Assembly: GCA_002280565.1 (NCBI GenBank)
Contig: NCEF01000008.1
Location: forward strand, 62,001 to 126,000
Source: Sphingomonas sp. 32-66-10
GTDB taxonomy: Bacteria > Pseudomonadota > Alphaproteobacteria > Sphingomonadales > Sphingomonadaceae
Direction: 5' to 3'
DNA: 64,000 nt
Below are positions 21,678 to 30,615 of this stretch, piece by piece. Every line of letters starts with the position of its first letter. Position 1 is the stretch's first letter. The notes under the pieces are model-generated. The model was not told the origin of the DNA and did not search any database. It saw only the letters and a list, made by a program, of their open reading frames with translations. A program made the position numbers and the translations under genes.

Positions 21678-23246
21678 CTAATTGCCCGCAGCGGGCGCCG
21701 CTTTGCCGTCGCGCTTCGCGAGCAGCCGTACGAGCATTTCGCGCGGCGTTTCGGCATCGTCCTCGTCATCGACCTCACGAAACTGGCCGCGGAATTTCTC
21801 GCGCTGACGCTTGGCTTTTTCGCTTTCGTCTTCAAGGCCATAGGCAAGCGGAGCCAGCGTATCGATGGCGTCCTGAATCATCCCGCGTGCTTCGTAATCC
21901 TTGACGACGAGCAAGCGGAGCGAGTTTTCGCGCGGGATCAGGTCGAGCGCATGCGCCAGCGCATTCTGCGCGCTCGCGGGCGGCAGAACGCCGCGTCGTG
22001 AATAGCTTTCATAGAAAGCGCGGGCAAAGCGCGGCTCGTTCGGCAACGCCTTCATCGCCGCGCGCAGTCTCGCCCGTGTCGCGTCCCACGCTGTTTCGTC
22101 CGTCGATTGGGCCGCGATCAGCGCATCGATCTCGTTGACGCTGCGGAAATAATTGCCCCAGGGGCTGGCCGGATCGAGCGTCAGCAGGCGATCGGCGGCG
22201 GCGAGCGATTCGGCACGATTGCCGGCCATGCGCTCGGCATCGGCCAGGACCCGCAGCGCGTCCGGATCGGACATGTAAGGGCGCGTGACGCTGCGGACAC
22301 GGTTGGCGAATGTCTTGGCACCCGACACCAGAACGCCCGCGCTCATGCGCATTTCGATGTTCACCAGCGCGCTGGCAGCGGGTGACAGCTTTTCGACGGT
22401 GATCGGTCCGGCGGTGAGTTGCGGGTAGTGGACGCCCTCGGCGGGGATTCGATTGAGCTTGGAGTAGGCGCGCACCTCGCGGTCGAAGGCATCCATGTCC
22501 CCGAACGCGGCAAGCGCATCGCCGAACGACTGACCAGCGTTGATCCGGCGCAGATAGTCCTTGAGCTTGGTGCGGCCGGCATCGGTGCTGTAGAGATAAT
22601 GCACCGTGATCCAGCCTTGCGAATAAAAGGCGATCCCGGGAAACTTGGACTTGCCGGGGATCGGGTTCATCAACTCCTTCAGCGGCACCCAGTCGAGCCG
22701 CCTGAGCGTTTCGGCGCGATTGGGGAGAAACAGTCCGATCTTCGCAATGTTGTCGTCGGTAATTTCGATCGCGCCGATATAATCGGCAAAGCCTTCGACA
22801 TACCAGGCGGGATAGGCGGCCGGGAAATACTGGAACATGAAGTGGTGGGTCAGCTCATGCTGCAGCACCGTCAAAGCGCTGAACCGTGTCCGTCCCGTGG
22901 CCGAATCCTTCAGATCCTGTCGCGGCATGACCGTGAAGGGACCGCGCATCGTCGTGTTGTAATAGCCGAGCACGCCGCCAGCCGGATAGGGCAGCGAGTC
23001 CGCGACCTCGAGCTGGCTGGGAAGGAAATAGACCTTGATTTTGACCGGCACTTCCTTGAGCCGCCGCGCCCCGGTCATCGTCTGGAGCACGCGGCCGAAT
23101 TTTTCGAGCGCTTCGACCCGCTCCTTCAGATCCTCGGGCGTGCCATTGCTATAGGCGATGAAGTTGGTGGATTCGGCGCGCGTCCACTGCGCCTGTGCCG
23201 CGACGGGCAGGATGAGGCCGAACACGACCAGCAATATGCGAAACAT
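21678..23246 (-). CDS. Secreted HELTHH zinc metallopeptidase with C-terminal helical repeats
   Basis: 522 residues from ATG 23246, preceded by GGGGG; a TTG eight codons earlier is possible. Signal peptide 1-20 (PVAAQAQ). The zinc motif is H130-E131-x-x-H134 (HELTHH), with a likely third ligand at E151 in EGFADY, the gluzincin pattern of the peptidase MA-like/DUF1570 group. The second half (300-500) is helical with TPR-like units (NRAESLAAADRLLTLDPASP). It ends in a charged tail. Periplasmic. It precedes the trypsin-like protease on the same strand, and the pair may act together. Confidence 0.85.
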   Translation of the reverse strand: MFRILLVVFGLILPVAAQAQWTRAESTNFIAYSNGTPEDLKERVEALEKFGRVLQTMTGARRLKEVPVKIKVYFLPSQLEVADSLPYPAGGVLGYYNTTMRGPFTVMPRQDLKDSATGRTRFSALTVLQHELTHHFMFQYFPAAYPAWYVEGFADYIGAIEITDDNIAKIGLFLPNRAETLRRLDWVPLKELMNPIPGKSKFPGIAFYSQGWITVHYLYSTDAGRTKLKDYLRRINAGQSFGDALAAFGDMDAFDREVRAYSKLNRIPAEGVHYPQLTAGPITVEKLSPAASALVNIEMRMSAGVLVSGAKTFANRVRSVTRPYMSDPDALRVLADAERMAGNRAESLAAADRLLTLDPASPWGNYFRSVNEIDALIAAQSTDETAWDATRARLRAAMKALPNEPRFARAFYESYSRRGVLPPASAQNALAHALDLIPRENSLRLLVVKDYEARGMIQDAIDTLAPLAYGLEDESEKAKRQREKFRGQFREVDDEDDAETPREMLVRLLAKRDGKAAPAAGN

Positions 23247-23309
23247 CTTGATTGAACCCCCTAGTTCCAATGCACGGATGCTAGGATAGGTTTGTCGGGG
23301 TGCGCAAGA

Positions 23310-25484
23310 TCACAGAAAATTGTACGGGTCGACGTCCACCACCACGCGGACCTTGGCCGGCCATTCCAGCGCGCCGAGCCAGTCGCGGATCACGTCCTGC
23401 ACGTCGAGCGCACGGCGGGCATGGACGAGCAGGCGGAAACGGTGGCGGCCACGCAGCATCGCGAGCGGGGCGGGGGCGGGGCCGAACACCTGCATTGCCT
23501 CCACCTTCGGCGCGCTGCGACCAATCGCACGGGCGGTGTCGAGCGCTGAGTCCTTGTCCTCGCTCGACACGATGATTGCGGCGAAGCGACCAAAGGGAGG
23601 TGCCCCGGCCTCGCGCCGCGCCTCGGTTTCGGCGGCGTAGAAGCCCTCGGCATCGCCGCTGACCAAAGCGCGCATCACCGGGGCTTTCGGACTGTGGGTC
23701 TGAATGAGGACATGGCCTGGCTTTTCGCCGCGCCCGGCGCGCCCGGCGACCTGGCAAATCTGCTGAAAGCTGCGTTCCGCCGCGCGCAGGTCGCCGCCCT
23801 CAAGCCCGAGATCGGCATCGACCACGCCGACCAGCGTGAGATTGGGAAAATGATAGCCCTTGGTCACCAATTGCGTGCCGACGACGATGTCGATGTCGCC
23901 CGCCTCCATCCGCGCGACGAATTCTGCCGCCTTGGCCGGGGACCAGATCGTGTCGGAGGTGACGATGGCGGTCTTGGCGTCGGGGAAGAGGGCGGCGACC
24001 TCATCGGCGATGCGTTCGACGCCGGGGCCGCAGGCGACCAGGCTGTCCTCGCTGTCGCACTCCGGGCAGGCGCGCGGCGTCGGGATGGTGTGACCGCAAT
24101 GGTGGCAGGCGAGCCGGTTGATCAGGCGATGCTCGACCATCCATGCGGTGCAATTGGGGCATTGGAAGCGATGCCCGCAGGTGCGGCACAAGGTTAGCGG
24201 GGCATAGCCGCGGCGGTTGAGGAACAGCAGCACCTGTTCCTTGCGCTCCAGCGTCGCATCGATCGCGCGGACGAGTTTCGGCGCAAGCCAGCGGCCGCGC
24301 ATCGGCGGGTCGGCAAGCAGGTCGATCGCCTCGATCGCGGGCATTTCGGCCACGCCATAGCGGCCGGGCAGCTTGAGTTCGGCATAGCGGCCGAGCGCGA
24401 CCTGTTGCCGGGTCTCGATCGCCGGCGTGGCGCTGGCGAGCACGATCGGGCAACCCTCGAACCGCGCGCGCATCACCGCGACATCGCGCGCGTGATAATG
24501 GACGCCCTCTTCCTGCTTGAAGCTGGTCTCATGCGCCTCATCGACGACGATCAGGCCCAGGTTCGGATAGGGTAGAAACAACGAAGACCTTGCACCGACG
24601 GTGACGAGCGCCTCGCCGCAGGCGATGGCGCGCCAGGCGCGGCGGCGCTGCGACTGGCGCAGGCCCGAGTGCCAGGCCACCGGCTCGACCCCGAAGCGGG
24701 CGTGGAAGCGCTTGAGGAAGGGTTCGGTCAGCGCGATTTCGGGCAGCATCACCAGCGTTTGACGCCCGGCGCGGACCGCTTCGGCGACGGCCTCGAAATA
24801 GACTTCGGTCTTGCCCGATCCGGTAACGCCGTCGAGCAGGAAGGGCTGGAACTGCCGATCGCGCACCGCGTCGCGCAGCGTTGCGGCGACCGTTTCCTGC
24901 TCGTGCGATAGCTCAGGCGCGCCGAAGCTTGGGTCCGGCGGCGGATAGGGGGTGTCGAGCGCGACCGTCACCCCTTCGATCGCACCGCTCTTCACCAGCC
25001 CGCGGATCACGCCGTCGGAGACATCGGCGATCGTCGCCAGTTCGCGGATCAGCCCTTGGCGGTCGCCAATGCGCTCCAGCGCCTGTTCGCGCTGCGCGGT
25101 CATGCGCGGCGGGATTTCGCCGGTGGCGCGATATTCGACGATAGTCTTGCCGCCCTCCAGCGCCGAGGTCGAGCTGAGCGCCATCCGCAGCACCGACGCG
25201 AGCGGGGCGAGATAATAGTCGGCGGTCCATTCGATCAGGCGGCGCAGCGGCGCAGGGATCGGAGGCGCATCGGCAACGGCGAGCAGGTTGCGCAGGCGAT
25301 TGTCGCCAATCTCCTCCGTCGGCAGCCGTTTCGCCTCCCAAACGACCCCGATCAACTGGCGGGGGCCGAGCGGCGCGACGACGATCGCCCCCGGTTCGAC
25401 CGCCATCCCGCGCGGGACGCGATAGTCGAGCGGGCCGAGCGCGGCGTTGAGGACGATGACGCGGGCGCGAGACATGCTTGCCAT
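23310..25484 (-). CDS. priA: Primosomal replication helicase PriA
   Basis: 724 residues. PriA restarts stalled forks by recognising forked DNA, unwinding the lagging arm and loading DnaB. Order: DNA-binding domain (1-190, beginning VIVLNAALGPLDYRVP), helicase Walker A GVTGSGKTEVY, DEAH box (VVDEAHETSFKQEEG), a zinc region with eight cysteines in CRTCGHRFQCPNC and CHHCGHTIPTPRACPEC, helicase motifs (GTQLVTKGYHFPNL, QVAGRAGRG), and the C-terminal domain. Normal length. ATG 25484 follows GGGAA; ATG 25475 is an alternative. Confidence 0.96.
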   Translation of the reverse strand: MASMSRARVIVLNAALGPLDYRVPRGMAVEPGAIVVAPLGPRQLIGVVWEAKRLPTEEIGDNRLRNLLAVADAPPIPAPLRRLIEWTADYYLAPLASVLRMALSSTSALEGGKTIVEYRATGEIPPRMTAQREQALERIGDRQGLIRELATIADVSDGVIRGLVKSGAIEGVTVALDTPYPPPDPSFGAPELSHEQETVAATLRDAVRDRQFQPFLLDGVTGSGKTEVYFEAVAEAVRAGRQTLVMLPEIALTEPFLKRFHARFGVEPVAWHSGLRQSQRRRAWRAIACGEALVTVGARSSLFLPYPNLGLIVVDEAHETSFKQEEGVHYHARDVAVMRARFEGCPIVLASATPAIETRQQVALGRYAELKLPGRYGVAEMPAIEAIDLLADPPMRGRWLAPKLVRAIDATLERKEQVLLFLNRRGYAPLTLCRTCGHRFQCPNCTAWMVEHRLINRLACHHCGHTIPTPRACPECDSEDSLVACGPGVERIADEVAALFPDAKTAIVTSDTIWSPAKAAEFVARMEAGDIDIVVGTQLVTKGYHFPNLTLVGVVDADLGLEGGDLRAAERSFQQICQVAGRAGRGEKPGHVLIQTHSPKAPVMRALVSGDAEGFYAAETEARREAGAPPFGRFAAIIVSSEDKDSALDTARAIGRSAPKVEAMQVFGPAPAPLAMLRGRHRFRLLVHARRALDVQDVIRDWLGALEWPAKVRVVVDVDPYNFL

Positions 25485-25541
25485 ATCGGCATTCCCGCGC
25501 GGCGTGGGAAGCGCTAACCATCGCTACAGAGGAGATCGCCG

Positions 25542-25940
25542 ATGCTCATCCCAGCATTGCTGTTGCTTCAAGCCGCCACCAGCTGCGCCGCGACCGATGT
25601 CGCGCTGCCCGCCAGTCTCTCGGGCTGGACCACGCAGGCGGACGGGTTCGGCGTCAATCGGGCGGTGACGCTCGCGGCGGGCGATGTCGCGAAGCTGCCC
25701 GATGTGCCCGCCGGACCAAAGCCGGGCGGGGCAGTGATGATCGGGTTCCGGATCGAAACGGCTGGGCGGTACGGCATCGCGCTCGACCAGCACGGCTGGA
25801 TCGATGTGGTGCCGGGCGTTGCCGGTGGCGAGGCGCTCAAATCGTCGGTCCACGGCCATGGACCGGACTGTTCGTCGATCCGCAAGATCGTGCGCTTCGA
25901 CCTGCAGCCGGGGATTTACCGGCTCTACCTACCGGCCTAA
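25542..25940 (+). CDS. Hypothetical exported protein
   Basis: 132 residues. MLIPALLLLQAATSCAA is a likely signal peptide, with a possible lipobox-like ATSC. The mature part alternates strands and ends KIVRFDLQPGIYRLYLPA, giving the look of a small beta-sandwich; two cysteines (one at the signal, one in GPDCSSIRK). ATG 25542 follows GAGGAGATCGCCG (GAGGAG). Divergent from priA with 57 bp between the starts. I do not recognise the family. Confidence 0.7.
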   Translation: MLIPALLLLQAATSCAATDVALPASLSGWTTQADGFGVNRAVTLAAGDVAKLPDVPAGPKPGGAVMIGFRIETAGRYGIALDQHGWIDVVPGVAGGEALKSSVHGHGPDCSSIRKIVRFDLQPGIYRLYLPA

Positions 25941-25985
25941 ACCAGCCTCGCGCAAAGACGATGCTCGTCGCACCCGACTAAGCAC

Positions 25986-26663
25986 TCACTCGTCTTCGTG
26001 CTGCGGTTTACCGCCCAGCGCGATCGTCAGTTGCAGGCTGAGCGCATGGTCCATCTGGTCGCGCGCGCCACCTTTGCCGAAGCGATATTGGTTGAGATAG
26101 GCGATATCGGCATTCAGCCCTTCGGCCACCGGTAGCATGACGCCGATCTGGTTGCGCATCCGCTCATAGCCCTTGCGCTGTCCCCACATGGTGCTGTTGG
26201 GCAGATAGAAGCTTTCATGCCCGGCAAAGAGGGCGATGCCCTTGTCGCCCAGCGGCTGGTTGTAGCGGACCAGCGGGCGGATGCGGAAGCCGATCTCGTC
26301 CCCGCCGGGGTGAAAGCGCTGATCGACGCGCAGGCGGGTCGAGATGCGGCCGAAGGTGGCGACGACCTGCTGCCGAAGCCGGTCTTCATCCGCTGCATTG
26401 CTGTTGCCATGGGCGGACACGCGGCGATAGCCGATGCCGATCTCGACATTGTCGGCGACCTCGGTGCTGATGATCCCGCCGATTTCGGTGTGGAACAGGC
26501 CATCCAGCCGGTCGCTGAACCGGGCAATCCCCTCCAGCGTGACTTGCGACTGGTCGTCGAGGCGAATCTGGGCGTTGGTCTGGAGCCAGAACTGCTCATC
26601 GACCTGCTGCGCCAAGGCTGGCGCGGCGGCGAACATCGGCACGACGAGAAAGATGGAGCGCAT
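25986..26663 (-). CDS. DUF2490 domain-containing outer-membrane-like protein
   Basis: 225 residues with a cleavable signal peptide ([19 protein letters not shown]). The mature protein has repeated amphipathic strands ([50 protein letters not shown]) and fits DUF2490, a family expected to form a small outer-membrane barrel. The role is unknown. It lies convergent to the hypothetical exported protein and divergent from the transaldolase gene. Confidence 0.85.
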   Translation of the reverse strand: MRSIFLVVPMFAAAPALAQQVDEQFWLQTNAQIRLDDQSQVTLEGIARFSDRLDGLFHTEIGGIISTEVADNVEIGIGYRRVSAHGNSNAADEDRLRQQVVATFGRISTRLRVDQRFHPGGDEIGFRIRPLVRYNQPLGDKGIALFAGHESFYLPNSTMWGQRKGYERMRNQIGVMLPVAEGLNADIAYLNQYRFGKGGARDQMDHALSLQLTIALGGKPQHEDE

Positions 26664-26753
26664 GGGAGTCCGGTGTTAGAGGGCTTGGCGAACAGAGTCG
26701 CGCTCCGCATAGCCCGACGTCATGTAACTGTCACATTCCACCGGAGTTCCCCC

Positions 26754-27407
26754 ATGAAGTTCTTCGCCGACACCGCCGACACCAACGATATTCGCGAGCT
26801 GGCGGATGCCGGGCTGCTGGATGGCGTGACCACCAATCCGTCGCTGATCCACAAGGCGGGGCGCAACTTCCTGGAGGTCGTCGCCGAGATTTGCGAGATC
26901 GTCGACGGCCCGGTGTCGGCCGAGGTCGTTGCGCTCGACTATGACGGCATGATGCGCGAGGCAGAGATCGTGCGGAAGATCGCCGACAATGTCGCGGTCA
27001 AGCTGCCGCTGACGATCGAGGGGCTGAAGGCGTGCAAGGCGCTGACCAGCGACGGGACGATGGTCAATGTGACTTTGTGCTTCTCGGCCAATCAGGCGCT
27101 GTTGGCGGCCAAGGCGGGGGCAACCTTCATCTCGCCGTTCGTTGGGCGGCATGACGATATCGGGTTCGACGGGATGGACCTGATCGGCGACATCCGCCTG
27201 ATCTACGATAACTACGCATTCGAGACCGAGATCCTGGTCGCCAGCGTGCGCCATCCGATCCACATCCTTGAAGCGGCAAAGCTGGGTGCGGACGTGATGA
27301 CTGCACCGCCCGCGGTGATCCGCCAGCTGGTCAAGCATCCGCTGACCGACAAGGGGATTGAGGGCTTCATGGCCGACTGGGCGAAGACCGGCCAGACGAT
27401 CGCCTGA
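26754..27407 (+). CDS. fsa: Fructose-6-phosphate aldolase / small transaldolase
   Basis: 217 residues from ATG 26754 ([13 protein letters not shown]), with CGGAG upstream. Members of this short transaldolase subfamily either transfer dihydroxyacetone or act as a fructose-6-phosphate aldolase. Signatures: GVTTNPSLI, the Schiff-base lysine K83 in [34 protein letters not shown], and ILVASVRHP. Length is typical. Sequence alone does not separate transaldolase from aldolase activity. A strong two-way terminator follows. Confidence 0.9.
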   Translation: MKFFADTADTNDIRELADAGLLDGVTTNPSLIHKAGRNFLEVVAEICEIVDGPVSAEVVALDYDGMMREAEIVRKIADNVAVKLPLTIEGLKACKALTSDGTMVNVTLCFSANQALLAAKAGATFISPFVGRHDDIGFDGMDLIGDIRLIYDNYAFETEILVASVRHPIHILEAAKLGADVMTAPPAVIRQLVKHPLTDKGIEGFMADWAKTGQTIA

Positions 27408-27424
27408 TTTCGGCTGCGCGAATT

Positions 27425-27464
27425 GAAGAAGGGCCGTCCCGGGATACCGGGGCGGCCCTTCTTC
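27425..27464. terminator. Bidirectional hairpin terminator
   Basis: 18-base arms (27425-27442 and 27447-27464) pair with one wobble around a 4-base loop. It lies between the convergent transaldolase and alpha/beta hydrolase genes. The outer arms carry GAAGAAGG / CCTTCTTC, which give short T-rich ends in both directions. Confidence 0.82.
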
Positions 27465-27471
27465 ATGGGGG

Positions 27472-28368
27472 TCACTCGGCGAGGAACGCCTTTACCTCTG
27501 CTGCGAAGCGCTGGGGCTGGTCGAGCATGATGAAATGGTAGCTGTCGGGCACTGCGACCAGCTTTGCCGGGGTGCCGGCATAAGCCGGTTCCCAGATCGC
27601 CTTGGCCTGCGCTTCGCCCATGCCGGCGGCGTAGAGGATGGTGAAGGGCTTTGCCGTCACCTTGGCCAGTTCCGGGCCGATATCGGTGACGACATCTTCG
27701 TACAGCGCCTGGGCGACGGCGCGCTGGTCGGCCTGACGGGTCCAGTTCGCGACCTTGATCCGGCCTTCCGGGGTGTTCGACCAGATGCCGCCGGGGTCGC
27801 TGGTTACGGCTGGCATCGCCTTCATCCGCTCGGCCCCGGCGACGGTCATGGCGCGGAGCTGTTCGGCGCGGGGCGCGATGCTGGCGGGGGTTGCAGCGGG
27901 GTCGAACAGCCTGCCGAAAAAGGGCAGGGTGTCAACCACCAGCAACCGGCCGACCCGGTCGGGGTGGCGGGCGGCGAGCATCATGCCGATCAGGCCGCCA
28001 AAGCTGTGGCCGATGACAGCGGGCCGCTTGGCACCGCGCTTGGCGGCATCGGCGAGGATGTCGGCGATGATGCCGTCGGTCATGCCGGGCTTGCCATTCT
28101 CCCCCAGTGCATCGCCGCCAAAGCCGTTGACCTGGACCAGCAGCACCTGCTGATCCTTGGCCAGATCGGGAGCGATGCCGTCCCAGACCTGGCGGGGGCT
28201 GGACAGTCCGGGGATCAGATAGAGCGGTTCGCGGCCCGCTTTGGCTTCGCCGAGGGTGACGATTGAGATGTGCTGCATCCGCTGTTCGGCGGCCACGGTC
28301 TGGGCGTTGCTGGCCGGGGTGGCGAGCGGCAGTGCGGCGAGGGCCAGGAGGGCGATCAGGCGGAACAT
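27472..28368 (-). CDS. Exported alpha/beta-fold hydrolase
   Basis: 298 residues with a signal peptide (MFRLIALLALAALPLATPASNAQ). The alpha/beta hydrolase core has LYLIPGLSSP, the nucleophile elbow GHSFGG (serine at about 122), and a late PDSYHFIMLDQP segment that supplies the histidine. It resembles periplasmic esterases of unknown substrate. It follows the HTH regulator gene by 3 bp on the same strand, so the regulator, membrane protein and hydrolase may form one unit. Confidence 0.88.
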   Translation of the reverse strand: MFRLIALLALAALPLATPASNAQTVAAEQRMQHISIVTLGEAKAGREPLYLIPGLSSPRQVWDGIAPDLAKDQQVLLVQVNGFGGDALGENGKPGMTDGIIADILADAAKRGAKRPAVIGHSFGGLIGMMLAARHPDRVGRLLVVDTLPFFGRLFDPAATPASIAPRAEQLRAMTVAGAERMKAMPAVTSDPGGIWSNTPEGRIKVANWTRQADQRAVAQALYEDVVTDIGPELAKVTAKPFTILYAAGMGEAQAKAIWEPAYAGTPAKLVAVPDSYHFIMLDQPQRFAAEVKAFLAE

Positions 28369-28371
28369 GGC

Positions 28372-28575
28372 TCAAGCGTCCTTGGAGGGGTTGGTGAAGA
28401 TGTCTTCGATCGTCAGGCCGAACAGGTCGGCGATCTTGAAGGCGAGCGGCAGCGACGGATCGTAGCGGCCGGTTTCGATCGCATTGACGCTTTGCCGGGA
28501 CACTTCGAGGCGTTCGGCCAGGTCCTGCTGGCTCCATTCCCGCTCGGCGCGGAGGACGCGGAGGCGGTTCTTCAT
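28372..28575 (-). CDS. Helix-turn-helix (XRE-type) transcriptional regulator
   Basis: 67 residues, essentially one Cro/C1-type HTH: LRAEREWSQQDLAERLEVSR, QSVNAIETGRYDPSL and a tail FGLTIEDIFTNP. This is the compact YgzD-like type with no ligand domain. ATG 28575 overlaps the TGA of the membrane protein gene (ATGA). Such regulators are usually paired with a small membrane protein and often control their own operon; the direct repeats at 29003-29050 upstream are a plausible operator. Confidence 0.92.
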   Translation of the reverse strand: MKNRLRVLRAEREWSQQDLAERLEVSRQSVNAIETGRYDPSLPLAFKIADLFGLTIEDIFTNPSKDA

Positions 28576-28982
28576 GCCGCACCGTCCGCACGCTTGTCGC
28601 GCCAGCTGAGGATGCCCTGTGTCACACCCCAGGCGCCGCACCAGATCGGGAAGGCGAGGAATACGGGCAGTTCGCCGACCAGATCCTCGAACTGGAGAAA
28701 GCCCAGAATCGAGGTGAGCGAGAGCAAGAAGCCAAGTCCGATCAGCATCGAGACGACAATGCGGTCGCGGACGAACTCGTCGGTCTCCTCCTTCAGGTAG
28801 ATGCCCAGCACCCCGAGCATCGCCGTGATCGGCAGGGCGGTCAGCACCGCCATCGTCGCCAGCACCACTGCGCCCGGTTCGAGAATCCGGCTGATCGCGA
28901 CATTGGCGCCGATCATCAGGCAATAGATCGTCATCACGATCGTGAACCGGTGGGTGTAGCGCTTTGCAGCGGTGGTCGGCAT
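28572..28982 (-). CDS. Small integral membrane protein coupled to the HTH regulator
   Basis: 136 residues from ATG 28982, with GGGAGC upstream; a TTG nine codons earlier is less likely. Four hydrophobic segments: about 10-30 (IVMTIYCLMIGANVAIS), 36-60 (VVLATMAVLTALPITAMLGV), 74-98 (VVSMLIGLGFLLSLTSILG) and 105-123 (PVFLAFPIWCGAWGV). A charged loop (KEETDEFVRDR) lies between the second and third. No family recognised. It precedes and overlaps the XRE regulator, and may sense or modulate it. Confidence 0.78.
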   Translation of the reverse strand: MPTTAAKRYTHRFTIVMTIYCLMIGANVAISRILEPGAVVLATMAVLTALPITAMLGVLGIYLKEETDEFVRDRIVVSMLIGLGFLLSLTSILGFLQFEDLVGELPVFLAFPIWCGAWGVTQGILSWRDKRADGAA

Positions 28983-29002
28983 TGGAAAGCTCCCTTGTTC
29001 AA

Positions 29003-29050
29003 ATGACAAGTGAGCTTTACGTCGAGTCGTTCGTTTATGTCAAGCGAGCT
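29003..29050 (-). promoter_or_regulatory. Candidate promoter with two operator-like direct repeats
   Basis: Two 14-mers, ATGACAAGTGAGCT (29003-29016) and ATGTCAAGCGAGCT (29037-29050), match at 12 of 14 positions with 34 bp between their starts, roughly three helical turns. The distal copy contains TTGACA on the - strand, a consensus -35 box; a -10 is not convincing. They sit between the Mur ligase stop and the membrane protein start, so they are good candidates for autoregulation by the HTH protein. Confidence 0.55.
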
Positions 29051-29053
29051 TTC

Positions 29054-30463
29054 CTATTTGATTGCGTTCCTTTCCAAATCGTCCAGCACGCTTTGCGCGA
29101 GCAGGCTGAGCGTGTCGTCTCTTGCCCCCATGATGACGATGCGGTCGCCGGGCTGGGCCACGGCGGCGAGATGCGCGGCGGCGGCGGCGCGGTCGGGGAT
29201 GTGGCGGGCGTCGCGGCCGGTGGCGGCGATGTCGGCGATGATGTCGGCGCTGGTCACTTCGCGCGCCACCGTGCCGCCCTGATAGACCGGGTCGGGGAGG
29301 ATGAGCTGGTCTTCGGCGTTTAGTTTTTCGGCGAACATCACGACGAGTTCGCGGCGCATCACCTTCAATGGGCCATAGCCGTGCGGCTGGAACAGCGCGA
29401 AGATGCGGCCGGGGAAGGCGTGGAGCGTGTCGAGCGTCGCGCCGATCTTGTCCGGGTTGTGCCCGAAATCGTCGATCACCGCGACGCCGTTCGCCTCACC
29501 AACCAGCTCGAAGCGGCGACGCAGGCCGGTGAAGCCCTGAATCGCGTCGCATACGGCGTCGGGGTCGAGCCCGGCGGCAATGCACGCGCCGATCGCGGCG
29601 AGCGCGTTGGCGACATTGTGCGCGCCGGGGACCGAGAGCCGGATACGGCGGGTGGTGCCGTCCATTTGCAGGTCGAAGCTGATGGCGAAGGGTTCCGGCG
29701 TGAGGTTGCGGGCGGAGAGATCAGCGTCGGCATCGACGGCGAAGGTCCGGGTGCGGGCCGGGTCGAGCGCCCTGGCCAGCTCCGCGCTTTCGGGGTCGCC
29801 GATATTGACGATGGTCGTGCGCGCTTTCCCGGCGAAATCGCCGAACAGGGCGCGCAGCTCCTCCAGGCTCTTGTGGTCGAGGCTGACATTGTTGAGCACC
29901 GCGACCTGCGGATGGTAGAGCGCGATCGATCCGTCGCTCTCGTCCACCTCGCTGACATAGAGGTCGCCGCCGCCGACCAGGGCGCTGGCAAAGGGTGCCT
30001 CGGGGCGGACGAAATTCTTCATCACCGCGCCGTTCATCACCGTGGGATCGCGGTCGAGGCGGTGCAGGATCCAGGCGATCATGCCGGTGACGGTCGACTT
30101 GCCGCTGGTCCCGGCGACGCCAATCGACAGCGGGGCGGCGTTGAACAGCTTTGCGTTGAGTTCTGCGCGGGTCATGCGGGCACAGCCGAGGCTGGCGGCC
30201 TGCACCATGTCGGGGACGCTGTCCTCGACCGCGGCGGAGGCGATCACGACCTGATCGGACCCAGTGATGCCGCTACCGTCCTGGGGGAACAGGTCGATGC
30301 CGAGGTTGCGTAGCGCGTCGAACTTGGCCGGAAGGCGCCCCGAATCGAGGCTGCGGTCCGAGCCGGCGACGCTCGCGCCCTGGCCAGCGAGGATCATCGC
30401 GAGCGGCATCATGCCGCTGCCGCCGATCCCGACGAAAAAATGGGGTTTGCCGTGTTCCATCAT
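29054..30463 (-). CDS. Mur ligase family protein (Mpl/MurC-like)
   Basis: 469 residues. Mur ligases join an amino acid or peptide to UDP-MurNAc with ATP. Order: N-terminal nucleotide-binding domain (HFFVGIGGSGMMPLA), central ATPase domain, C-terminal domain with RRFELVGEANGVAVIDDFGH and FQPHGYGPLK. The P-loop reads GTSGKST (118-124) rather than the usual GTHGKTT. VNIGDPE and LNNVSLDHKSLEEL support the family. The divergent neighbour is an LD-carboxypeptidase, whose tripeptide product is what Mpl ligates, so a murein recycling role is plausible; MurC itself is less likely outside a dcw cluster. Confidence 0.75.
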   Translation of the reverse strand: MMEHGKPHFFVGIGGSGMMPLAMILAGQGASVAGSDRSLDSGRLPAKFDALRNLGIDLFPQDGSGITGSDQVVIASAAVEDSVPDMVQAASLGCARMTRAELNAKLFNAAPLSIGVAGTSGKSTVTGMIAWILHRLDRDPTVMNGAVMKNFVRPEAPFASALVGGGDLYVSEVDESDGSIALYHPQVAVLNNVSLDHKSLEELRALFGDFAGKARTTIVNIGDPESAELARALDPARTRTFAVDADADLSARNLTPEPFAISFDLQMDGTTRRIRLSVPGAHNVANALAAIGACIAAGLDPDAVCDAIQGFTGLRRRFELVGEANGVAVIDDFGHNPDKIGATLDTLHAFPGRIFALFQPHGYGPLKVMRRELVVMFAEKLNAEDQLILPDPVYQGGTVAREVTSADIIADIAATGRDARHIPDRAAAAAHLAAVAQPGDRIVIMGARDDTLSLLAQSVLDDLERNAIK

Positions 30464-30487
30464 GCCGGGCTATCGACGCTTGAGCGC

Positions 30488-30594
30488 GGTTCAGCAAGGC
30501 TGAACCGGTTGCGGCGCCGGCCCGCTCCCCCACCCGGCCACCCATAGAATACACTCGCGTTGGGTGGCCGGGTGGGGGAGCGGGCCGGCGCCGC
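30488..30594. repeat. Composite palindromic repeat, copy 2 (34-bp perfect arms)
   Basis: A small perfect hairpin (GGTTCAGC AAG GCTGAACC, 30488-30506) precedes a large inverted repeat whose 34-base arms (30511-30544 and 30561-30594) match without a mismatch across a 16-base loop. Same architecture as 16404-16499. It lies in the divergent gap between the Mur ligase and the LD-carboxypeptidase, only 21 bp from the latter's start. Confidence 0.92.
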
Positions 30595-30615
30595 AGCACC
30601 AACAAGGGGTTGCAT

